Position numbers and translations under genes: made by a program. This document shows, piece after piece, positions 1-7,123 of a stretch of 22,030 nucleotides of DNA. Position 1 is the first letter of the stretch. Every line of letters begins with the position of its first letter. The DNA is from an uncultured Methanomicrobiales archaeon (GTDB taxonomy: Archaea; Thermoplasmatota; Thermoplasmata; Methanomassiliicoccales; Methanomethylophilaceae). The DNA is taken from contig CALAVG010000007.1 in the NCBI GenBank assembly GCA_937892275.1, positions 1 to 22,030 of the forward strand, given 5' to 3'. The notes beneath the pieces are model-generated. The model saw nothing but the letters and a program-made list of their open reading frames with translations, did no database searches and was not told the DNA's origin.

Positions 1-89
1 TGTGTCAGCCTCGAAAGGGCTGAATGATTGGCCGCTACACTACTGGAGCTTATTGAACAAGACCATCGCAATCTCCTTTATAACGATTA

Positions 90-794
90 TCATACGCGCT
101 CGTTCTTGCAAGGAGCGTCATCCGACAAATACCTCGTACACAATTTTGTCACAGGTCTGAACTCAAACAACCTGTCATAGATTCCCGAAGTGATCCTAGA
201 TACGAAGTACCCGGTGATGAAAGCGGAAATGACGGTACCTATGCCAATATCGACTATCCCTCCGAGACAGAGCAGCCCGATCACTGCGGAGGTCACCATG
301 CAGAAGATATCGAAGATCGTCTTGAACGTTCTGTACCTGATATGGTATGTGATGACAACATCCCTGATGAACAGGTCACACGGGAGCAGAGGAATGTAAC
401 TCCTCATGAAGAACGATACCCCCAAGAACAGCAGTATGTGGGCGGCAATCAGATACACTATGCTCAGCTCGAAATTCATCGGGATATCCGCCAAGAGTTC
501 CTTCATGATGTTCAGGAATATCCCGAACAGGACACCTTCGACCAGCGATATCCCGTAACCCATGTTCGGTCTGCGGGTTATCGCCATCGCTATGCAGAGA
601 AGCAGAATCTGATAGATCACGTTCCAAGTACCGAAATCCATCACAGGGAAAACATAACTGAGCATCAGAGGTATTGATGCGAGAACGGTCACACCGTATC
701 CGCTGCGAACGAACAGACAGATGGAGAAAGATACCAGCAGCATGCCGGTCAACAGAGCCAGCTCACACGGGAATACTCTCTTTTCACCGTTCAT
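90..794 (-). CDS. YczE/DUF6198-like integral membrane protein
   Basis: This is a multi-pass membrane protein of about 234 residues with five or more hydrophobic segments. The early motif SGYGVTVLASIP and the late GIGTVISAFITGYFV resemble the YczE/YitT-like DUF6198 family, whose function is unknown. The frame is open up to an ATG at 893, but I chose the ATG at 794. A TATA-like element at 814-823 lies about 26 nt upstream of 794, and the extra 33 residues are polar and unlike the family. The TATA box at 901-910 would place a minus-strand transcript start downstream of 893, which also argues against the long form. The gene diverges from aIF1A and has no evident partner. Family assignment is moderately sure; substrate is unknown. 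Confidence 0.72.
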   Translation of the reverse strand: MNGEKRVFPCELALLTGMLLVSFSICLFVRSGYGVTVLASIPLMLSYVFPVMDFGTWNVIYQILLLCIAMAITRRPNMGYGISLVEGVLFGIFLNIMKELLADIPMNFELSIVYLIAAHILLFLGVSFFMRSYIPLLPCDLFIRDVVITYHIRYRTFKTIFDIFCMVTSAVIGLLCLGGIVDIGIGTVISAFITGYFVSRITSGIYDRLFEFRPVTKLCTRYLSDDAPCKNERV

Positions 795-813
795 GGCGGT
801 AAAAGTCTGAATC

Positions 814-823
814 CCGATTATAA
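814..823 (-). promoter_or_regulatory. TATA box for the YczE-like gene
   Basis: On the minus strand this reads TTTATAAT-like and is centred about 26 nt before the ATG at 794, the spacing expected for a leaderless archaeal transcript. It lies inside the longer reading frame that begins at 893 and so supports the shorter start. Confidence 0.45.
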
Positions 824-900
824 AGAGACGGAATGACTGTTTTTCTTTACAGTCGCTACGAAATCCGTAAAGTGCAGTATCATAAACGGACAACCATACC

Positions 901-910
901 CTTTTATAAA
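901..910 (+). promoter_or_regulatory. TATA box for the aIF1A operon
   Basis: CTTTTATAAA lies about 38 nt before the aIF1A ATG. It predicts a transcript start near 933 and a leader of about 11 nt that contains the purine-rich stretch GGAAGG. The element is nearly symmetric and could also fire leftwards. Confidence 0.5.
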
Positions 911-943
911 CCTCTAATATAAGGAAAAGATGGAAGGATTGAA

Positions 944-1273
944 ATGAGCGACAATGAACCGCTTGAAATGCCTGATGAGGACGTAACCCGTGTACGTCTG
1001 CCTAACATCAAGGAAGCAGAGATGTTCGGGATAGCGGATCAGCTGCTCGGAGCCTCCAAGATCAAAGTCATGTGCGAGGACGGAGTATCCCGCGTAGGAC
1101 GCATCCCAGGAAAGATTAAGAAGAGGATGTGGATCAGGGAAGGCGACCTGCTGATCATATCCGTGTGGGATTTCCAACCCGACAAATGCGATGTCAGGTT
1201 CAGGTACACGAAGACACAGGCCGTCAACCTCAGCAAGAGGAACAAGGTCCCCAAGAACCTGGACATTTTCTGA
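944..1273 (+). CDS. eif1A: Translation initiation factor aIF1A
   Basis: The 109-residue protein is the usual length for archaeal IF1A. It has an S1/OB-fold core from about residue 20 to 95, including VTRVRLPNIKEAEMFG, the basic loop GRIPGKIKKRMWIREGD, and the strand VWDFQPDKCDVRFRYT. aIF1A binds the A-site of the small ribosomal subunit and helps initiator tRNA and mRNA placement during translation initiation. It is first in a run of co-directional genes and is followed after 15 bp by the RIO1 kinase. Acidic N-terminal and basic central regions are typical. The start is the ATG just after the GGAAGGATTGAA leader. Confidence 0.95.
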   Translation: MSDNEPLEMPDEDVTRVRLPNIKEAEMFGIADQLLGASKIKVMCEDGVSRVGRIPGKIKKRMWIREGDLLIISVWDFQPDKCDVRFRYTKTQAVNLSKRNKVPKNLDIF

Positions 1274-1288
1274 TCCGGAGGCCTTTGA

Positions 1289-2077
1289 ATGTCCTCATAC
1301 GAGGAAGCCTACGCATACCTTGAGCGTCGCGTCGATGCCCTGAAGACCAACAAGACGGGCGACGAGAAGGAGACCGAGGCAGAGGTCTTCGATAAGAAGA
1401 CCCTAATGACCATCTACGAGTTCATGAAGGATGGTTACATCGATTCCGTACACTACCCCATATCCACCGGTAAGGAGGGCAACGTCTTCTACGCGACGGA
1501 TGAGGAGAACGAACCCATGGCCCTGAAGATCTTCAGGACCTCCACATCCACGTTCAAGAGGGTGGCGAAGTACGTAGAGGGAGACCCGAGATTCAAGGGT
1601 GTCACCGGCAACCGCTGGAAACTCATATACGCCTGGGTCAACAAGGAGTTCAAGAACCTCGATAGGTACATGCAGGCCGGAATACCCGTGCCTGAACCTA
1701 TAACGTTCGCACAGAACTGTCTCCTGATGGAATACATCGGTGACGAGACAGGGCCTGCACCCCAGCTAAAGGATGTGATCCTGGAGGATCCGGACGAGAC
1801 CTACGAGGAGGTGCTGTCATTCATAATCGACGGATGGCAGGAGGCACATCTGGTCCACGGCGACCTCAGCGAATACAACATACTCATGACCGAGGAAGGC
1901 CCCATCATGATAGATGTGGGTCAGGCCATGACTAAGGACCATTATAATGCAAAGGAGCTCCTGGAAAGGGACATCCACAACATAAACAGCTTCTTCAGGA
2001 AGAGGGACGCGGCCGTCATGACGGACGCCGAGGTCCTGGAAGAGACACTCAACGACAACGGAGATGAAGAGGAATGA
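1289..2077 (+). CDS. rio1: RIO1-type serine protein kinase
   Basis: This is a 262-residue atypical protein kinase of the RIO1 family, which in archaea and eukaryotes acts in late maturation of the small ribosomal subunit. The sequence shows the RIO nucleotide-binding loop STGKEGNV at 59-66, the ATP-contacting lysine K80 in ALKIF, the catalytic loop HGDLSEYN at 190-197 with D192 and N197, and the metal-binding aspartate D209 in IDVGQ. The C-terminus is acidic. A GGAGG ribosome binding site lies 6-10 nt before the start ATG. The stop codon overlaps the next start (ATGA), so translation with the KH protein is probably coupled; both fit a shared ribosome-assembly role. Confidence 0.95.
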   Translation: MSSYEEAYAYLERRVDALKTNKTGDEKETEAEVFDKKTLMTIYEFMKDGYIDSVHYPISTGKEGNVFYATDEENEPMALKIFRTSTSTFKRVAKYVEGDPRFKGVTGNRWKLIYAWVNKEFKNLDRYMQAGIPVPEPITFAQNCLLMEYIGDETGPAPQLKDVILEDPDETYEEVLSFIIDGWQEAHLVHGDLSEYNILMTEEGPIMIDVGQAMTKDHYNAKELLERDIHNINSFFRKRDAAVMTDAEVLEETLNDNGDEEE

Positions 2078-2622
2078 GATCAATCAGGATACCGTCCGAC
2101 AGGGTAGGTACGCTCATCGGTAAAAACGGAGAGACCAAGAAGGTCCTCCAGGACATTTCGGGAATAAGGATCGACATCGACACCGAGGAGGGCGAGGTCA
2201 TCATCCATGACGACGTCGAACTCGAGGACCCTCTCATGCCCCTCAAGCTGATGGACATCGTCAAGGCCGTAGGCAGGGGATTCAACCCGGACAAGGCCAT
2301 GAGGCTCTTCGACGATGACGAGTACTTCGAGCTCATCGATGTGAAGGAAGCTATCGGGGACCGCTCGAGCCAGATGCCCCGCGTCAGAGGAAGGCTCATC
2401 GGAAAGAACGGGAAGACCCGCAAGCTCATCGAGGAGCTCACCGGATGCGACATGGTCATCTACGGCAACACCGTCGGATTGATCGGCAATTCGGTAAGTC
2501 TCCCTGTGGCGAAGCATGCATGCGAGCTCCTGATCAACGGCAGCGAGCACGCGACCGTCTATCACTATCTCGAAAGCCAGCGCCCCATGCTCAGGATCAC
2601 CGAGATGGGATTCGATCTCTGA
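2074..2622 (+). CDS. Two-KH-domain rRNA-processing protein (Dim2/Pno1/Krr1-like)
   Basis: The 182-residue protein has two KH RNA-binding domains. Each carries a GKNG version of the GXXG loop, at residues 16-19 and 110-113. This is the archaeal homologue of eukaryotic Pno1/Dim2, which binds the 3' region of 16S/18S rRNA and works with RIO kinase and the dimethyltransferase. The gene overlaps the RIO1 stop by 4 bp, and rsmA/ksgA lies downstream in the same block, which supports a small-subunit maturation module. The first KH begins almost at the N-terminus. The length is usual for the family. Confidence 0.9.
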   Translation: MRSIRIPSDRVGTLIGKNGETKKVLQDISGIRIDIDTEEGEVIIHDDVELEDPLMPLKLMDIVKAVGRGFNPDKAMRLFDDDEYFELIDVKEAIGDRSSQMPRVRGRLIGKNGKTRKLIEELTGCDMVIYGNTVGLIGNSVSLPVAKHACELLINGSEHATVYHYLESQRPMLRITEMGFDL

Positions 2623-2631
2623 GGGATCCGC

Positions 2632-3858
2632 ATGGAAGAGTGGATATCCGATAATCTGGAGACTGCCAAGGCACTGGCGGAATCGGGCCTGTGCGACCAC
2701 TGTCTCGGCCGTATGTTCGGCAAAATTGGGACAGGCATGACCAACGACCTCCGCGGAAGGATGATCCGCGATGCCCTGAAGGAAGAGGGCACGGAGGCTC
2801 CGGCCATGGATTTCTGTCCGCTGTGCGAGAACGTCTTCGACATGCTCGAAAGGTTCGCCGAGGCCGCAGCGGAGAAGATCAACGAGGTGGATTCTGATAA
2901 TTTCCTGATCGGTACCAGGATTGAACCCGAGATAACCGAGAGGGAGAAGGAGATTAAGGAGAAGTACAGCCTTGAGAACTCCGAGACCATCAAGGCGGAA
3001 CTCAACCGTGAGATTGGAAAACTGGCACTTCCCATGATCCACCGTCCCGTGGAATTCAAGAACCCTCAGGTGGTGGCATTGGTGGACACACGCTTCGCAG
3101 ATGTCACACTTGATATCGCACCGGTGTTCATCGCGGGACGCTACAACAAGTACAGCAGGGAGATCCCCCAGACCATATGGCCCTGCAGGGTCTGCCATGG
3201 AAAGGGATGCGACCACTGCCACGGAAAGGGAAAGATGTACGAGACCTCCGTCCAGGAGATCATCGGGGACATCGCCCTGGAGATGGCGAAAGGTGACGAA
3301 CACTTCTTCCACGGGATGGGAAGGGAGGACATCGATGCCCTCATGCTCGGCGACGGAAGACCTTTCGTCCTCGAGATAAGCCAACCCAAGCACAGGTACG
3401 TCGATCTGGACGAGCTCGAGCGCAGATCGAACATGTCGGAGCTGGCAGGATTCAACAACCTGCACTTCGTACAGCGCGAGGCGGTGGAGCGTTACAAGGC
3501 CGCAGCCTCCGATAAAGTATACCACGTGCATGTTAAAGCAGAGGGTAAAGTTAATAAAGAAGTGGTATCTAACGTTGCCCTATCGTTCAAGGACGTCAAT
3601 ATAGACCAGAGGACTCCTCGCAGGGTCGAGCACCGTCGTGCGGACCTTGTGAGAAAGAGGAAAATCCACTGGTGCAAGGCGGAACAGATATCCGACGATT
3701 CCTTCGATCTCGAACTCGAGACCGATTCGGGAACGTACGTGAAGGAGTTCGTGTCCGGTGACGAGGGCAGGAGCGTGCCGAGCTTCTCTGAGAGGCTTGG
3801 GATACCATGCAAAGTCGAGACCCTCGATGTATTGGCGATCAAATTCGAAGAACAATGA
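2632..3858 (+). CDS. pus10: tRNA pseudouridine(54/55) synthase Pus10
   Basis: The 408-residue Pus10 makes pseudouridine 54 and 55 in the T-loop of archaeal tRNAs. The N-terminal accessory domain has two CxxC pairs, C21/C24 and C62/C65. The catalytic domain shows RYNKYSREIPQT at about 170-181, the cysteine and glycine rich segment at 185-196 (CRVCHGKGCDHC), and the catalytic motif GREDIDALMLG at 230-240, where D233 is the likely nucleophile by alignment with other pseudouridine synthases. The C-terminal half ends with a GTYVKEFVSGD motif at about 367-377. It sits 9 bp after the KH gene and 11 bp before L21e, a common archaeal arrangement. Confidence 0.95.
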   Translation: MEEWISDNLETAKALAESGLCDHCLGRMFGKIGTGMTNDLRGRMIRDALKEEGTEAPAMDFCPLCENVFDMLERFAEAAAEKINEVDSDNFLIGTRIEPEITEREKEIKEKYSLENSETIKAELNREIGKLALPMIHRPVEFKNPQVVALVDTRFADVTLDIAPVFIAGRYNKYSREIPQTIWPCRVCHGKGCDHCHGKGKMYETSVQEIIGDIALEMAKGDEHFFHGMGREDIDALMLGDGRPFVLEISQPKHRYVDLDELERRSNMSELAGFNNLHFVQREAVERYKAAASDKVYHVHVKAEGKVNKEVVSNVALSFKDVNIDQRTPRRVEHRRADLVRKRKIHWCKAEQISDDSFDLELETDSGTYVKEFVSGDEGRSVPSFSERLGIPCKVETLDVLAIKFEEQ

Positions 3859-3869
3859 AGGGATAAGCA

Positions 3870-4166
3870 ATGCAGGCATCCAGCGGAACAAGGACAAAGA
3901 CCCGCAACAAGCTGAAGAAGTCAGTAAGGGCACGCGGGCTCTCACCCATCACGAAAGGTTTCCAGACCTTCGAGGCAGGAGAGAAAGTCAACATCATAAT
4001 CGACCCCAGCATCCACAAGGGAATGCCATTCTCCAGATTCCACGGACTCACCGGAGTCGTCGTCGGAGAGAGGGGAGCGGCATACGAGGTATCCGTCAAG
4101 GACGGAAACAAGACCAAGATGGTCGTTGCGCGCCCCGAGCACCTTGTAAGGAACGTCGACAACTGA
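3870..4166 (+). CDS. rpl21e: Large-subunit ribosomal protein L21e
   Basis: This is a 98-residue, basic, SH3-like-barrel ribosomal protein of the archaeal/eukaryotic large subunit. Recognisable segments are the N-terminal basic stretch TRNKLKKSVRARG, the core EAGEKVNIIIDPSIHKGMP with FHGLTGVVV, and the end ARPEHL. The length is normal for the family. It is the first of four genes (L21e, rpoF, DUF655, rsmA) whose order is widely kept in archaea, and it follows Pus10 by 11 bp. The GAAGGGATAAGCA leader provides a Shine-Dalgarno-like GGG before the ATG. Confidence 0.96.
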   Translation: MQASSGTRTKTRNKLKKSVRARGLSPITKGFQTFEAGEKVNIIIDPSIHKGMPFSRFHGLTGVVVGERGAAYEVSVKDGNKTKMVVARPEHLVRNVDN

Positions 4167-4176
4167 AGGTATAGAC

Positions 4177-4527
4177 ATGACTGAGCGCTACGTCACACTG
4201 GCAGAAGTAAGAGATCTCTTGGAAGAGGTTGCCGAGAGCAGGAAGGGTACGGCCGGAGAGCTCGAGGATGAGGATGTCCTCCTCGCATCACAGAAAGCAG
4301 CACTTGACCATGCGCAGAAAGTCTCAAACATATCCCTCGAGGACGCTAACAAGATCATCGAAGAGGTTAGCCAGATCGAGGAAGTAACGGATGTCATTGC
4401 TGTGAAGATCGCGGATATCCTCCCGAAATACCCGGAGGATGTCCGTGCTATCTTCTCCAAAGAGAGAATCAATCTCAGCAGCGACAAGATAAACCAGATC
4501 ATAGAGATCGTTGGTAAGTACATCTGA
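4177..4527 (+). CDS. rpoF: RNA polymerase subunit F (Rpb4 homologue)
   Basis: The 116-residue protein is mostly helical and acidic and matches archaeal RpoF/Rpb4, which pairs with RpoE/Rpb7 to form the stalk of RNA polymerase and takes part in open-complex formation and termination. It contains an N-terminal VTLAEVRDLLEEV segment and a C-terminal HRDC-like helical region with ADILPKYPEDVRAIF and INQIIEIVGKYI. The gene lies 10 bp after L21e. The RpoE partner is not in this window. A short gap with a T5 run follows before DUF655, but the genes are close enough to be co-transcribed. Confidence 0.93.
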   Translation: MTERYVTLAEVRDLLEEVAESRKGTAGELEDEDVLLASQKAALDHAQKVSNISLEDANKIIEEVSQIEEVTDVIAVKIADILPKYPEDVRAIFSKERINLSSDKINQIIEIVGKYI

Positions 4528-4542
4528 TGGGGTGTTTTTCCC

Positions 4543-5094
4543 ATGGAAGAGTACGCTTACATCTTAGATTATCTGCCTCAAGGCGCCCCCTCCACCGGAT
4601 TCGGTAAGAAGGAGCCCGTGTGCTACGCACTCGGTGCGGAGGAGTTCAAACTCTTCGAGCTCGTCCCCAAGGCCGGTGCGATGGTGACCATCGGTGAGAA
4701 GACGTTCATCGGAAAGGATTCCGACACAATGAAACGCGACATCATCGACCACGTCAAACGCAGGATCACATACAACGACCTCACGATCACCGCGACCTCT
4801 GAACTGGAGTTCGCGGTCACCGACATAGTGCTCGCCGACCAGGAGAAGTTCATCGGGTTCATCAACAACGCCCAGGCAATCAGCATGCGCAAGCACTCGC
4901 TGGAGGAACTGCCCGGACTCGGAAAGAAGTCCCTCAACATCATCCTTGACGAGAGGAAGAAGGGTAACTTCAAGGATTTCGAGGACCTCGGCACCAGAAC
5001 TGGTATCAAAGCTCCCGAGAAGCTCATCGTCGGACGTATCATGCTCGAGATCCAGGATCCCGACAGGAAGCACTACCTCTTCATCCAGAGATGA
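4543..5094 (+). CDS. DUF655 archaeal RNA/DNA-binding protein
   Basis: This 183-residue protein belongs to the conserved archaeal DUF655 family. The N-terminal half (YAYILDYLPQGAP near the start, then an OB-like region) precedes a helix-hairpin-helix motif at about 116-136 containing LPGLGKKSLNIILDERK. Helix-hairpin-helix motifs bind nucleic acid without sequence specificity. The biochemical function is not established. Its constant place between rpoF and rsmA suggests a role in RNA metabolism or ribosome biogenesis, which is an inference from context. Its stop codon overlaps the rsmA start by 4 bp. Confidence 0.92.
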   Translation: MEEYAYILDYLPQGAPSTGFGKKEPVCYALGAEEFKLFELVPKAGAMVTIGEKTFIGKDSDTMKRDIIDHVKRRITYNDLTITATSELEFAVTDIVLADQEKFIGFINNAQAISMRKHSLEELPGLGKKSLNIILDERKKGNFKDFEDLGTRTGIKAPEKLIVGRIMLEIQDPDRKHYLFIQR

Positions 5095-5873
5095 ACGATA
5101 CCGGCAGGCTCATCGCCGATACAGGCATTGTTCCCAAGAAGAGCAAGGGCCAGAATTTCCTGATAGACGACCGTGTGGCCGACAGGCACATCGGATACGC
5201 AGGTATCAGCAAGAATGACAAGGTCCTCGAGGTCGGTCCCGGATTGGGAATCCTCACCAAAAGACTGATCGAGGTCTCGGACGACGTCACCTGCATCGAG
5301 ATCGACGACATCCTTGCCGATTACATCACTCAGACCTACGGGGATTCCCTGAAGCTCATCCATGCCGATGCCGTGAAGGAACCTTTCCCGGAATTCGATG
5401 TTTTCGTGAGCAACCTCCCGTACAGCGTATCGACCCCAATCATCTTCAAACTCCTGGAATACGATTTCAGGACAGCTGTGGTGATGGTGCAAAAGGAGTT
5501 CGCCGACCGCATGGTCGCCATGGTGGGCAGTCCCGATTATTCACGCCTGACAGTGAACCTCTTCTACAGGGTCGATTGCGAGATAATGGAGACTGTGCCA
5601 GCATCCAGATTCAACCCCAGGCCAAAGGTTGATTCCGCCCTGGTCAGGATCGCCCCCAGGGAAGCTCCGTTCAAGGTCCTCGACGAGAGGACGTTCTTCA
5701 AGGTCGTGGAAGTCACTTTCAACCACCGCAGGAAGAAGATAGGTACCTCCCTAAAATCCGCCCACATGATGGAATCGGGCGACGACGTCCCGTACATCGA
5801 CGAGAGGGTCGAACATCTCAGGCCGGAACAGATAGGCGAGATTGCCGATGCGGTATTCAGACTGAAGCACTGA
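5091..5873 (+). CDS. ksgA: 16S rRNA dimethyladenosine transferase (RsmA/KsgA/Dim1)
   Basis: This 260-residue SAM-dependent enzyme dimethylates the two adjacent adenosines in the 3' hairpin of 16S rRNA and acts as a late checkpoint in small-subunit assembly. Diagnostic motifs are GQNFLID at 20-26, the SAM-binding VLEVGPGLG at 45-53, the acidic E70-I-D72, the catalytic NLPY at 108-111, and FNPRPKVDS at 174-182. The start overlaps the DUF655 stop (ATGA), so translation is probably coupled. The length is normal for the archaeal family. Together with RIO1 and the KH protein upstream it makes this block a small-subunit maturation cluster. Confidence 0.96.
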   Translation: MNDTGRLIADTGIVPKKSKGQNFLIDDRVADRHIGYAGISKNDKVLEVGPGLGILTKRLIEVSDDVTCIEIDDILADYITQTYGDSLKLIHADAVKEPFPEFDVFVSNLPYSVSTPIIFKLLEYDFRTAVVMVQKEFADRMVAMVGSPDYSRLTVNLFYRVDCEIMETVPASRFNPRPKVDSALVRIAPREAPFKVLDERTFFKVVEVTFNHRRKKIGTSLKSAHMMESGDDVPYIDERVEHLRPEQIGEIADAVFRLKH

Positions 5874-5931
5874 ACGCCGGCATATCCAGCAAAGATACTT
5901 TATCACATACGGATATCTCCCGGCGATAAGC

Positions 5932-7119
5932 ATGCAAATAGGAATTGTAGGGAAACCGAACGTTGGTAAGTCGACATTCTTCGGTGCGGCGACTATGGCC
6001 CCCGTTGATATCGCCAACTATCCCTTCACGACCATTGAACCTAACAAGGGAGTGGCCCATGTGCGCACCCCGTGCCCATGCAAGATTCTGGGAGTCACAT
6101 GCACGCCGCACAACTCATTATGCGTAAACGGGACCAGGATGGTACCCGTGGAATTACTGGATGTCGCCGGGTTGGTCCCCGATGCCTGGCAGGGAAAGGG
6201 ATTGGGTAACCAGTTCCTCGACGACCTCAGACAGGCGGATGCACTCATCAATGTAATTGACGTGAGCGGATCCACAGATATCGAAGGTGTTCCCGGAGAT
6301 GTAGGTTCCCACGATCCCACCGAGGATATCACATTCCTCAGGAAGGAGATCGAATACTGGATGAGGGAGATCCTCAAGAACGGATTCAACAAGATGGCGA
6401 GGGCCGCTAGGATGACAGGTCAGAAACCGGAGCAGATCATCCAGGACCGGCTCGCCGGACTCAACGTCACAGAAGCGCAGATCAAAAAGGCGCTCATGTC
6501 CGTGGAGATGCCCGAGGACATCGTGAACTGGACGGATGACGATCTCCTCAAGCTGTGCATCAACATCAGAGAACAGTCCAAGCCCATGATCGCATCGATG
6601 AACAAGGCCGATATCGCGCCGGAAGGGAACATCGAGAAGGTGGAAGCGATCAACGACATCTGCGTCGTCACCATGGCCGAGACGGAACTGGCCCTCAAGA
6701 AGGCGGCTGCCGCCGGCCTTATCGATTACACTCCCGGGGACCCAACCTTCACCATCAAAGAAGGTGTCACACTCAACGATGGTCAGAAGAAGGCCCTCGA
6801 TTACATGAAGACGAACATGGAGAAGTACGGCGGAACAGGTGTGCAGAAATGCATCGAGGATGCAGCATTCAAGATGCTGGACCTGATCACTGTCTACCCC
6901 GTGGAGGACGAGAACAAGTACACCGACCACTTCGGACGCGTGCTTCCCGATGCGTTCCTCCTGCCCCGCGGATCCACCGCAAGGGACCTTGCATACAGGG
7001 TCCACAGCGACCTCGGGGATAAGTTCATCCGTGCGGTCAATGCGAAGACCAAGCGCACGGTGGGTGCGGATTACATCCTCGAGGACGGGGATGTCATAAG
7101 GATCGTCGCGAACAAGTGA
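5932..7119 (+). CDS. ychF: YchF/Obg-family GTPase with TGS domain
   Basis: The 395-residue protein has P-loop GKPNVGKS at 7-14, switch II DVAG at 77-80, the G4 motif NKAD at 224-227, and a C-terminal TGS domain from about 318 to 395. It belongs to the archaeal branch of the YchF/Obg-related NTPases. Family members associate with ribosomes; the exact role in archaea is not known. The canonical NKAD suggests guanine preference, unlike bacterial YchF, which favours ATP. Four cysteines cluster at C48, C50, C57 and C64 within the G domain and could bind metal (inference). It begins 58 bp after ksgA and ends 4 bp before polB. Confidence 0.93.
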   Translation: MQIGIVGKPNVGKSTFFGAATMAPVDIANYPFTTIEPNKGVAHVRTPCPCKILGVTCTPHNSLCVNGTRMVPVELLDVAGLVPDAWQGKGLGNQFLDDLRQADALINVIDVSGSTDIEGVPGDVGSHDPTEDITFLRKEIEYWMREILKNGFNKMARAARMTGQKPEQIIQDRLAGLNVTEAQIKKALMSVEMPEDIVNWTDDDLLKLCINIREQSKPMIASMNKADIAPEGNIEKVEAINDICVVTMAETELALKKAAAAGLIDYTPGDPTFTIKEGVTLNDGQKKALDYMKTNMEKYGGTGVQKCIEDAAFKMLDLITVYPVEDENKYTDHFGRVLPDAFLLPRGSTARDLAYRVHSDLGDKFIRAVNAKTKRTVGADYILEDGDVIRIVANK

Positions 7120-7123
7120 TACA

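Noticed and set aside
1..89. Short plus-strand frames that could be the end of an upstream gene
   Set aside because: They are too short and show no recognisable protein pattern; the window edge prevents a decision.
2080..3531. 483-codon open frame on the minus strand opposite the KH and Pus10 genes
   Set aside because: It is the antisense shadow of two well-supported genes; its composition (many valine, leucine and histidine residues) is what reverse reading of their biased codons gives.
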